Part shown: positions 51,501 through 59,704 of the stretch, piece by piece | Position numbering within the stretch: the first letter of the stretch is position 1 | How the letters are laid out: every line of letters begins with the position of its first letter | The notes under the pieces: model-generated | What the model was told of the DNA's origin: nothing | Database searches by the model: none | Seen by the model: the letters and a program-made list of their open reading frames with translations, nothing else | Program-made: the position numbers and the translations under genes | Origin: Chimonanthus salicifolius | Taxonomy: Eukaryota; Streptophyta; Magnoliopsida; Laurales; Calycanthaceae | NCBI GenBank assembly: GCA_013350335.1 | Contig: CM023535.1 | Span: 23,343,746-23,407,745, forward strand | Reading direction: 5' to 3' | Length of the DNA: 64,000 nt

Positions 51501-52321
51501 GGGTTATCCCCCATATTATGAATACCCCTTGGCAAGAAAGGATTTTCAAAAGTGGCAGTGGAGGTGTAAAAAATTGATTTTTTACCCTTACCCCTTCATT
51601 ACCAAATAAGGATAATACCAGGTAAAACCCCCCTAACCCCTTTACGCCCCAACCAAAAGCAGTATGAGAGTGGAGGGGTAAACAAGGGTAAAATTGGTAT
51701 TATTTTCCTTTACCCTTTAATTACCGATCACGAGTAATAAAGATTAATTGATTGTAAGATCTATTTTCTTCTTAAGAGTGAATTCAACGAGAAGAAATCT
51801 CTCCAATTCCTTCCATCCAAACAAAGTCCGAAGATAAAAAAAAAAAAAAAACAAATTTTCGAAAAACTTATCAATCCTACACGGGCCAATATAATTTGCT
51901 CGATGGGTTTTAAAACAAGTCCCCGTTCCAATCTCCAACTGCAGACCGGTGACTCTGAAATATGTATAAAACATCTTACTGATAATGAGGTCTAGCAGTC
52001 CAAGTTATCAGGCCCTTCTTAGGAATTATTAGAAAGATTACATAGATTAAAGATACCTCCAGTCTCATACATGACATTGGCAAGGAATGCTGCTACTTCC
52101 CTCTTGCGAATGTCGTCGGAACCGGTAGTGCCGAAGCCTGTGGCCATCTCTGCCGCTGTAATGAAGCTGTTGTATGTGTAGAAAGACTTGCCTGGGCATG
52201 TGGGTGCAGTTGCAGAGAGGAGATCGTTGAAGTAAGTCCGAGTGACCAAAGTCCTCGGATTTCTCACACCCATCTTCATCGTACAATGAGGCCCATATAT
52301 GCACACCATTTGCAGAGACAT
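33551..52321 (-). CDS. GH19 chitinase copy 3 split by two giant transposon-filled introns
   Basis: Exons 52321-52057, 43677-43560 and 33839-33551 (minus strand) join in frame to 672 nt (223 residues), with intact GT-AG sites and the same phases as copies 1 and 2. Introns are 8,379 and 9,720 bp instead of about 240 and 83 bp. The product shows [17 protein letters not shown] (catalytic E86, but His of the HET motif is Tyr), CYIN followed by E95, [26 protein letters not shown] and VDPGPNISC, again class IV-type without a hevein domain. The coding start given is the first ATG after an in-frame TAG at 52336-52334. That stop falls where copies 1 and 2 have an Arg of the signal peptide, and the ancestral ATG at 52354-52352 aligns with theirs. 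A protein from 52321 has only a weak hydrophobic N-terminus. Intact exons argue that decay is recent or that the gene still works; stop and intron load argue against strong expression. Confidence 0.82.
34041..35588 (-). mobile_element. Copia (Sirevirus-like) LTR, antisense, in intron 2 of chitinase copy 3
   Basis: On the minus strand it starts TGTTGAATCTTGGGTC (35588) and ends AGCTTGACTAACA (34041), about 1.55 kb. Its 3' part (complement of TAGAATAGTCCTAGGGGGAG) matches the LTR end at 62700-62770, and its 5' part matches 59820-60010, so both belong to one family. A TATA-like CTATAAATTGAG lies near 34990, followed by a 21-22-bp tandem array (35004-35119). It lies on the same strand as the chitinase, so its promoter and poly(A) signals would face along the host transcript. 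Confidence 0.72.
35004..35119. repeat. Tandem array of about five 21-22-bp units within the Copia LTR
   Basis: Units of the form AACGGCTAGTTTGACTTTTC repeat with single-base changes. The array lies just downstream of the LTR TATA-like box in the sense of the element, where repeat-number variation could affect LTR expression (inference). Confidence 0.8.
35752..36886 (-). repeat. Left arm of a 1.1-kb inverted repeat (Copia gag and flanking sequence)
   Basis: Reverse-complement match to 37515-38647. On the minus strand it carries a gag CCHC zinc knuckle ([14 protein letters not shown], about 36784-36740), followed by about 1 kb of degenerate internal sequence that leads to the antisense LTR. 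No pol is present between gag and LTR, so this element had already lost about 4 kb. Confidence 0.85.
36887..37514 (+). pseudogene. Copia gag coiled-coil fragment between the inverted arms
   Basis: Plus-strand reading shows heptad-like, Lys/Glu-rich helical sequence ([41 protein letters not shown]), nearly the same as the fragment at 63390-63760. Stops and a shift near 37135 break the frame. A Gag with a coiled coil upstream of a CCHC knuckle fits Sirevirus-type Gag. It belongs with the right arm in orientation. Confidence 0.7.
37515..38647 (+). repeat. Right arm of the 1.1-kb inverted repeat
   Basis: Plus-strand copy of the same gag-plus-flank segment. A one-base loss in the zinc-knuckle codons (GGAATCT for GGACATCT near 37642) removes the His frame, so this arm cannot encode the knuckle. 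The arms are separated by 628 bp. Homology ends at 38647, where this arm continues into different internal sequence. Confidence 0.85.
38648..43559 (+). mobile_element. Degenerate Sirevirus-like internal region in intron 2 of chitinase copy 3
   Basis: About 4.9 kb continuing the right-arm element in plus orientation. Every frame is stop-rich and no pol motif is visible. Purine tracts TCAAAGGGGGAGAAAA (about 43118) and TTAGGGGGAGCAA (about 43338), followed by TCATCATCAAAA, resemble the multiple polypurine tracts before a Sirevirus 3' LTR, but no LTR follows before the chitinase exon at 43560. The assignment of the middle part is inference from position. Confidence 0.45.
41419..42024. repeat. 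Three head-to-tail 202-bp units, apparently identical
   Basis: Units start at 41419, 41621 and 41823 (TTAATAATTCCATGGAGCC), exactly 202 bp apart, and I see no difference between them. Perfect identity within an otherwise decayed element implies very recent expansion, gene conversion or an assembly artefact. The unit is non-coding. Confidence 0.92.
44624..45257. mobile_element. hAT-type MITE, 634 bp, in intron 1 of chitinase copy 3
   Basis: Ends are TAGGGATGAAA and TTTCACCCCTG, i.e. inverted YAGGGRTGAAA termini of hAT elements. The 8-bp flanks AACAGTTT (44616-44623) and AATAGTTT (45258-45265) agree at 7 of 8 positions, as expected of an aged hAT target duplication. Its interior is rich in GGGTTGGGTCGGG-like words on both strands and has no frame. 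Confidence 0.75.
45575..45975 (+). pseudogene. Ty3-gypsy pol remnant (RNase H to integrase spacer)
   Basis: Plus-strand frames show [20 protein letters not shown], typical of the end of a retrotransposon RNase H, then [16 protein letters not shown]. After frameshifts come [16 protein letters not shown] and [13 protein letters not shown], typical of the segment before the integrase zinc finger. The remnant is cut at 45975 by the solo LTR and does not resume after 49678, so the rest of pol is deleted. Confidence 0.7.
45976..49673 (-). mobile_element. Solo LTR, 3698 bp, CCTTT target duplication, in intron 1 of chitinase copy 3
   Basis: Plus-strand ends are TGTCACGCCCCGACCC and GGGCCATCACA, flanked on both sides by CCTTT (45971-45975 and 49674-49678). 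The CCCGACC-bearing terminus corresponds to the complement of the 3' terminus of the LTR at 21958-25119, so this LTR is read antisense. It has no coding frame and no second LTR. The interior contains a 58-59-bp array (47584-47921), a pair of about 68-bp units (47922-48060) and degenerate ACCATGGG-containing repeats (46320-46830). Confidence 0.85.
47584..47921. repeat. Six tandem 58-59-bp units inside the solo LTR
   Basis: Units of the form AGTACCGCCCGCATAGGCTC ... GCGCAATG start near 47589, 47648, 47706, 47764, 47822 and 47880. The near-constant 58-bp period and scattered substitutions indicate an old tandem expansion inside the LTR. There are no spacers, so it is not CRISPR-like. Confidence 0.9.
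49679..50024. other. AT-rich intronic spacer
   Basis: A/T homopolymer-rich sequence between the solo LTR target and the long-TIR element. No feature recognised. Confidence 0.4.
50025..51190. mobile_element. Non-autonomous element with about 260-310-bp TIRs (MULE-like or foldback)
   Basis: The left arm (50025-50334) and right arm (50927-51190) are inverted relatives: CGATTTTGGGTGG against the complement of CCACTCAAAATCAC, GAGTGCCTCATAC against GTATGAGGCACTC, and GTGACTTGGGTTCAAT against ATTGAACCCAAGTC. Long TIRs without a transposase suggest a Mutator-type non-autonomous element. The interior has repeated AAGCCCGACGGGCTTTAAGT words and a nested hairpin MITE at 50441-50558. A 9-bp target duplication is not evident. 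Confidence 0.65.
50441..50558. mobile_element. Nested palindromic MITE
   Basis: CATGGTGCACCAAAATTA at 50441 is mirrored by TAATTTTGGTGCACCATG ending at 50558, giving arms of about 36 bp. Flanking TTTTTCTCATGGTG is repeated directly on both sides. The element sits inside the long-TIR element, so it inserted later. Confidence 0.6.
51191..52056. other. Intron 1 spacer with short repeated motif
   Basis: Contains two copies of a TTTGGATGAGGGATAAATTTTG-like motif (about 51352 and 51449), the second followed by GGATTTTCAAAAGTGGCAG. It is probably a decayed MITE. No gene. Confidence 0.4.
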
Positions 52322-53408
52322 AGCAACAACACTCTAAACCATGTAGAGGCCCATATCAATCAAAGCTATTCCTTTGCATTTTAATATTTCATCCACACTT
52401 TGTTTCTCTGACCAATTTATTGATATAGCAGTCACTGCACTTCTCACTGTTTAAATAGCATTTAAGGGGAGTTACTTGAGGTGTCAAGCGAGGAGTTAAA
52501 TGAGAAGGATAGCAATTAAGGCAGACTAATGAGTTGTGTTGAGTTTTTATGGGTATTTTTTTTTTAATTTATGATATGGGTATTTTTATTTTAGATTGGA
52601 GGTGAAATTAATCTCACAAATACATAAAACTGCATGCAAACATCTTGTATTAAGTAAATTGAGGGAAAATTCAGTCCAACACATGTAGTTGATTCTTAGA
52701 TGCACAGACAAACGGAGCTGCACTTGTGCAAGCACGAAAGGTTTATACCATTAGAAAAGGAAAAAACAAAAGTCAAAAACAAAAAAGAAATGGCACAATG
52801 CCTCTTGATAGGAACCTTACCCATATGTCATGACAAATCATTAACGAACATAATTGTTAAAATCTTACGATTTAAAATTTAAATCTTATTATACGATAAG
52901 ATTTGTAAAGAAAATGATTTAAATCTTATAATATGATAAGATTTGTAAAGAAAATGATTTAAATCTTATAATATGATATGATTTTTTTAATAACCTTATA
53001 ATTTTTGTTATTTAAATGTTAATTTTATCAAAAGAAGATTTTCCTGTATGATTTAAGTGAATTTTCAAAACACTAGTCTTATAAAGTATAAACCATCCAC
53101 GATCACATGTAATTAGCAAGCAATATACATGACTTTCTTTTTGTAATCATAAAAAATATTTACATAAATGAACATTATCAAGTTATATATACAATGCCAT
53201 CATCATTTTTGTTATTTTTACGAATAATGTTCTGAATAATAAGTGCATAGAATATGAAAAACATATATTCACTTTTGAGATCTTTTAAATAATTTTTATC
53301 TTTTTTGAGGAAATTTTGAAAAAAATCTAATGATTTATGATATGATTTGTGATTCGATACAATTTGATGACTAGAATGATTTACAATACAATTTTTTATT
53401 TTCAAAAC
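52322..53408. other. Region upstream of chitinase copy 3
   Basis: Minus-strand promoter side of copy 3. A TATA-like TATTTAAA lies at 52457-52450. A short upstream frame and the ancestral ATG with its in-frame stop precede the usable ATG at 52321. Further out is a 40-bp repeat array. No other gene recognised. Confidence 0.45.
52881..52982. repeat. About 2.5 tandem 40-bp units, each with an internal palindrome
   Basis: Units start at 52881, 52921 and 52961 (AAATCTTAT...ATAAGATTTG), period exactly 40 bp. Each unit can fold on itself through AATCTTAT/ATAAGATT. It lies about 560 bp upstream of the copy 3 start codon. Confidence 0.85.
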
Positions 53409-54124
53409 TGTCACACCTCGACTCTCGGAACACATGACCATATTTTATTTTTATTCTTCATTCTACACATGCAACTGCTAACACGGGGGATCAAAGGATC
53501 CAACCATCCAATTGTTGATGAATCGCAAGCTCCCGCTTAATAATTACTCATCACATAACTGAGCATTGTCATGCTTCTCTACCAACCTCCTCTTCAGTGG
53601 CTCTCACTCTAGATCAAGAAGCCCTTTCTACCTGTGTAGTAGCTTTCATAATAGGCAACAACTACTCATTTGCTTAAGTTACCATCACCAAGATTCACAC
53701 AGTACATGGTACTTGCTTTACAAACCTGACCATAATATGCCAAAAAGGTACAAAGTTGATGAAACACAAAAAATTATGGTCTTTATCCTATCTTATACTA
53801 GGTATGTGCAAACCTCAAGCTAAGCCCCACCAAGCACATAACAAGTTATCAAGAATCTCAACACTTTTAGTTGAATCATAATTTGGTTCAGGACAGGAGA
53901 TGCATAAAAACGTGACTCGGTCTACCAAGTTGTATGTCACGGGACTGGCAAACCCTTCCTTAATTCAGCTTGTGAGGCACTCACTCGAATAGTCCATCGT
54001 CAAGCGAATCAACCTTACTACCAATTTAGCTACTATTGAGATCAATGTGATCAAATCAAACTACACACCAACTTGAATACAAGTTGAAAGAGAGATGGAA
54101 CACCAAGAATGCACTTACTTGATG
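53409..54124 (-). mobile_element. LTR fragment, antisense, interrupted at 54125
   Basis: Plus-strand start TGTCACACCTCGACTCTCGG has the form of the complement of a TGTAA...GTGACA LTR end, as in the solo LTRs at 45976 and 54501. The other end is not found: at 54125 a plus-oriented LTR start intervenes. The assignment rests on the terminus alone. Confidence 0.35.
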
Positions 54125-54500
54125 TAACGACCCCAATTTTCATGTAATTTGTATTATGAGGAATTTCTTAGGTTTTTATGTAAAAACTATTTGAGAGTGT
54201 ATTTTCTCACTTATTTGATTAATTGGTGGGCCCGTAAATTTCTCCAATATAGCAAAGAAGGCTTTTTTAAATTAGAATATCGGATTTCCAAGGGGAGAGT
54301 GTTGGAAGCCCGATACTATCGAACTTCCGACATTGCTGAAATAGAAAGGGGTATTTAAAGGGGTTGTTTCGATCAGAGAGGCATTTTTCTTGCATTTCTT
54401 CTCCGGGTTTCCTCTAGAGAATACCCTCAAACCTTTTCCTTCATCAATTTTGATGAACTAGGAAAAATTACCATTTTGCCTTTGTAGTTTAGACTAGTTA
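54125..54500 (+). mobile_element. Start of a plus-oriented LTR, host of nested insertions
   Basis: TGTAACGACCCCAATTTTC at 54125 has the form of a long-LTR 5' end, and a TATA-like GTATTTAAAGGGG follows near 54350. It is split by the element at 54501. Related sequence may resume at 57621-57889 and 59448-59704 (CTTAAAAGGTAAG, a leader-like donor site, near 59520). The far end was not found. Confidence 0.4.
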
Positions 54501-57500
54501 TGTCATGCCCCGCCCCTCAGGGTCTCTTAAGACGTGAGTTAATTTTTTTTTCTAGTATTGAGTCTCTAACAATTGTGGAATTTATAACTCATCATAGACT
54601 TAATATTGCACATGATCTAAAGTTTGGACATTACATTTGGTAGCATTAGATCCAGCCATGACCGGGCCGGTAAAGTTCACATGCGGATGGAGGGGTCACA
54701 ATGGCCCACTTAGAACCCAAAATCTCGGCAGAACCCACCAGTCACCACAGTATGTGGACACACTACTAACCAACATTTAGTCTATAACTTTAATCTCATG
54801 TATTAAGTCCAAATAGAGAATGTCACATACATTCTACCTAACATTCACCATAACTATAACGCATACTCATTTACATACTCATCAGAGATACACATAAGAA
54901 ACGCAGTAGTTCTATTACATATCTATTGTGCCTTAAAACGAACACAATAAGGGTTTATTACATCATATTGTTTGTAAAGACAGTAATAAAAACAACATAT
55001 CATAAATTCCCAACAACGGGATAAATAGATAGATAAAGGGCCTCCAACCCTACTGTAGCATAAGGTCCTCCTGTCCTTCCTCATTCGGATTTCCTGAAAC
55101 GTAAGAGATATGAGCTCTACTAGTCCAGCGAAGAGAAAACAACAGATAATGCAATATATTATCTAGTTTAAACATGTTATCATACAACAGTTTAAACACT
55201 CAAAAATCATGTAATTTTCTATGAGAATATCATCTAACATAGTTAATAATGTCCTTTCTTTCTTCAAAATGATGCCCCTGTCAATCGACGTCTACGGCAC
55301 TCAGCCGTGAAGATACGTGACTACACCATCAACAAATTCATGCTCAGTACTTCACACAGTCTGTATATACACCTCGTGCTAGGTATTTCAAACAACAGTG
55401 TGAGGTAATTTGATATGTACAGTACACCAGTCAAATGCACATCAAGTATGGATTCAATCACTATTCAATCCACATAAATATCTCTCACATGATCATAATA
55501 AATTCTCACTCAGCTAACATGAATTCCTAAGCTCTCTCGCATGGAATCATACATATATCAGCAATTGGTATTTAACAATACTATGCTGGAAATAACCACA
55601 TTTATATCGACTTAATTCAAGCAATGTACACAAGTTCTACCAATTACCGTACTCTTGGGTCAGGTATGTCTACCCTCTACTTACCATTTACAATGTAAAT
55701 GTGTATTTCCTACAACACAATGTCAAACACACAAATACGTGTATTCCAATTGGAATCAAAGTTGGAATTTGATCTATCTCAAGATCTCCAACTGATAACC
55801 AGTCATCCTCTAGGAATAAGTGGTTTTCATTCTCTATTTTAGAATGGCTAGACCTCGACATCCCAAACACTCTATCGTTCATGTTTCATATGTAGAAACA
55901 ATAATTCATCCCCTTACGTATGAATAGTGTCGATATCGCGTTATGGTCCGTTCACATTCTTTCCATCAGTAATATGACCACGGATATCCACTCATTACCG
56001 TAGGATTAATGGTATAGGATTTTCAAGTTTAAATGCGAAGTATGAATGCGTTTAATAAATAAAGTGTAGTTGAATCTCCTCGCCTTTGATTGGCGAGTAT
56101 TTTGAGTTGAAACTGTTAAAACATTAAAAATAGTATATGCAAATCATATGTTTGAAAGAAGTTTAAATAACCTAACATTTTTCATGAAGATATTCTCAAA
56201 GGTATCTGTTGAATCTAGACATGTCATCACTGTCGATATGTCGGGTACATCAATATGTCGCCCAGTCGATGTGTTGATTGAGTCGATATGTCGACTATTC
56301 TCTACTCTATCTCTTCTGTTCAATCATAGTGCTCGATAGGTCGGCAATCTCGATATGTCAAATGCTAGATATGTTGAATATCTTCGACCCATTGACTACA
56401 TTGTGCAGACAGTCGTGTATTGTTCTGCTCGATATGTCAATAATGTCGATGTGTCGAATCTTTTCTTGACGATGTGGCGTTTTGACCAATTTAGATATAC
56501 GACATTTTCGACACGTCGACTAGAAAATCAAAGACACATCACATAGCGCGATGTGTCGACGACGATTCAAGCAGAAAATCATTTTTCGAGTATTTTCTTC
56601 TCTAATTTTTCTAGGAAAATCTACAGAGTATTTTTCTACCAAAATTTAACCAGAGCCTCTGCTAAGTATGATCTACTAAGGAAAAATAATAACTTGAAAA
56701 AAATACTTACAGAAGTTTGCTAAAAATCCAACACAAAAGGGCTATACTTTGAAAAGATTTGAAATGAACAAGAAAGACTCTTTTAAACTATAAATTTTCT
56801 TCTGAACCTAAGCTCATATTTATAGGCTTCGAATGATCAATTTTCACCATGAATTTATTCGGTGGAAGTGTCGGTTGGATTTACATTACCCTTTTTATTT
56901 TCTAAAAAATAGTAAAAAGGTTAAACTTTTCTTCCTCCTTTTAACCACTTAAAATTAGGGATAATTAGGGGCTAATTTGATAAAATCTGATACCGCAGTC
57001 GCGCTGAAAACGCTGGTTTTAGCTAGGGCGAAATCATATTTTCATTTCGCTAAACAAAAATCCTTCATTTTTACAAAAATAACTTTTTATAAAAAATACA
57101 CCGTCTAAGTTTCTTGATATCTTTGAACTCTATCTATTTTAAAATATAAAATCAATATTCTAAAAATACCAAAAGTTTAGTTAAAACACAGAGTGATTGT
57201 GAAAGTTTGTAAATTTTTGGATCACCGGATATACGACAAATCAGGGTTTTAGATAAAGCGCGTCTAAGATTTGTATTTCGGGTAAAAGTTTGTAAATTCC
57301 AAAACTACTAGTGAGTAGAGTACTCAAACATAGCTTGTGTGAATTTTTTTATTTCCAAATTAGACATTAGAGTGGTCTTGTACTCTCTGATAGTTTTGAA
57401 GACACTATTCATGATTTTAAGTAAAACAAAAGACATTATTTATGTCCAAAATGCCCTCCGAATTTCGTCGGGCTGGATCGTTGAGCAAACAAGCTCATAT

Positions 57501-57620
57501 TGGGTCATATAATACATTTTCGGAAAGCTCTCTCTGCACTCTATCATATTAACCGGTCACAAAGCTAAATTAACAGTTCTTAATTTTTTCATTTTTCTAA
57601 TTAAGGGTTGGGTTATTACA
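54501..57620 (-). mobile_element. Solo LTR, about 3.12 kb, antisense relative of the 21958 LTR
   Basis: On the minus strand it starts TGTAATAACCCAACCC and ends GAGGGGCGGGGCATGACA, the same end structure and nearly the same length as the LTR at 21958-25119. Flanks AGTTA (54496-54500) and AATTA (57621-57625) agree at 4 of 5 positions. Both LTRs share a CACTCAGCCG / CACTGAGTG landmark and a palindrome-rich block (56210-56570). No coding frame or second LTR. Confidence 0.7.
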
Positions 57621-57889
57621 AATTAGCCCTTGAGGTGTCTTAAATGAAATAACTTAATGGAATTTCAAGTGTTGCATGTATAAATGGAGATTTAGAGAAA
57701 AAAAAAATCAAAATTGAATAAAAAAAGCAGGAAATTGGACATTGAAGCTATTTTTGGAAAATGTGCAAATTTACCACTAAAAATTGAAATTTATTGTAAA
57801 TTACCATAATTTAAATCCATTTATAAGAGTTTGGATTATGCTGATTAATTTTGGAATTTTAATTTTAAATGTGGTAAATTCATAACACT

Positions 57890-59447
57890 TGATGAAAGTG
57901 GGCCCATGCTAGAAGTCCAAGCCCATGAATGAAGCCCAAGATAGAAGCCCATGAATTTTTGCAATTAAAGCAAGAAGATTTGGAGAGATAAAGAATAAAT
58001 TTGAATGGATTAGGGTGAATGAGGATGTGCCATGTGTCCAGGATTAATTGGAAGAGAGAAAATTATGGAGAGTCTTTCCAAAATTCGTGTATGCCTAAAT
58101 GGGATCTTGAAATTTTCGCATAAAGCAAGGAAGCAATAGTGAATTCAAATTTAGTAGATGGGATAAAGGGGAGGAAGCTAGACTGCAGGGCTGCAAATCG
58201 GGTCAGGCGGGTCGGGTTCCTTAAAACCCAACCCGACCCGAGTTAATATTTATGGAACCTGACCTGACCCAAATCAACCCGAATTCTGATCGGACCCGCA
58301 TTCTGAACCCATTTAGCCTAATTTTAGCCCAGTCGGGTCAGGTTAACTTGTAAAATCCTCAACCCAATCCGACCCGAATTTCATGTAGGTTTTTATCTTC
58401 TCAACCTGACTCAACCTGCTGACCCGAAATTCTCAACCCGACCAGCATGATTTCTTGGGTTGGGTCATGCGGTTAGGGTCAAAACCCGACCCGAGTTGTA
58501 GCCCTACCAAATTGGATTAGGTTTCTCATATTAGCAAGTTGAGTCAGAGAAGAATATTACCCAAAATAAAATTCAAATTTTATGGAGAGAAACTCTCCAA
58601 TTTTTGCCCACGCACTGCCTAATCCATTCTCTCTGAAACCCTATAAATAGTGGAGCACTCCCGTGGGAAAATTTAATTGAGAAGCCAATACACAAAGAAT
58701 TCGACTGGAGCAGAAAAAAGAAGAAGAGGCTGGGCGTGTGGATCTTGAAGAAGCTTCATAATTCCTGTTTTTTATTTTTATTCTAAATCTCCTTTATTGT
58801 TTCATAATTCCATACTATTTTGAGTTTTATTTTCCAATTATTAAATCGAATATTGTTGATTCTGTCTTCTCTTGATTCTTGAAATTATTTTCATTAATTA
58901 AAAGCTTGAAGGATTAAAAGAATATAATATTAATCTTTGATTTATTGTGCTTTGAGTTAATGGAGGTACATCAGATGCTTTGTGCGATACTCAGATCGGT
59001 TGTGAACAAAATTAACCTAAAACAGTAAATTCTTAGATTATATTCATGAGAAGCTGAAGGAGAATAATAAATTTGATTTTAATGGTGATGTGCTTTTGAT
59101 TGGAATAAATTGAATCTCTTGGTTGGTTAATCAATTCACATGTATATATTTATTAGAATTAGTTTTTAGTTTATTTTCTTTTTATTAAAATCATCCTTGT
59201 TAATTTGAAACTAGATTAAGGTTGAATTAGTAATTTTTAATTTGGCATTCTAAATTTTATTTTATTTGCACAACAATTTCTAATCAATTCAATTCAATCC
59301 AATTTTTCTATTATCCTAAATCAATTTTTTCCATTTAGTTTCCTATGAATTCAACCTCGAACATGCATAACTTTATACTCCAATTCGATTCATGCGCTTG
59401 CGAGTATTAATTAAAATTTCACAACAAATTCCATTTTTCGTGCATCA
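57890..59447 (+). mobile_element. LTR with TGATG...CATCA ends (gypsy Athila/Tat-like)
   Basis: About 1.56 kb from TGATGAAAGTGGGCCC to TTTTTCGTGCATCA. TGATG/CATCA termini are usual in Athila/Tat-type LTRs. A strong TATA box (TATAAATA) is at 58642-58649. AATTTGG follows the right end, resembling the start of the usual primer site, but the site does not continue. The 5-bp flanks differ, so the boundary calls are tentative. Confidence 0.5.
58186..58506. mobile_element. hAT-like MITE, about 321 bp
   Basis: Ends CAGGGCTGCAAATCGGGTC and the complement of TAGGGCTACAACTCGGGTC form 19-bp inverted repeats with two internal mismatches. The interior is rich in GACCCGA/TCGGGTC words. It lies inside the LTR at 57890. 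The 8-bp flanks do not match. Confidence 0.6.
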
Positions 59448-59704
59448 AATTTGGAGAGAAAAGGCTTCCCCAAGCTTCACTCCTTTGGAATTTCACTCCT
59501 TTAGCTAAACCCGATCTCTTAAAAGGTAAGATTTATATTCTTTCTTGGAAGCATTGGGATGTACCTTGGTTCTTCTAAGATGATTGAGAATTGAAGTTGA
59601 TGGAGGGTGATTTGGAGTTGAAATACCTAGTGAAAGGGAGGTGTGTTTGGCATAAAAGGGGAAATTTAGAGTTGGGGTAGTATGAACTTGGAGGTTGGAA
59701 TTTG

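Noticed and set aside
54125..57889. LTR from 54125 to a CA before CTTGA at about 57887, with apparent CTTGA duplication
   Set aside because: The 3' end lacks the GGTCGTTACA-type complement of its 5' end, and a 5-bp match among many CA sites could easily be chance. The adjacent TGATGAAAG is better explained as the start of another LTR.
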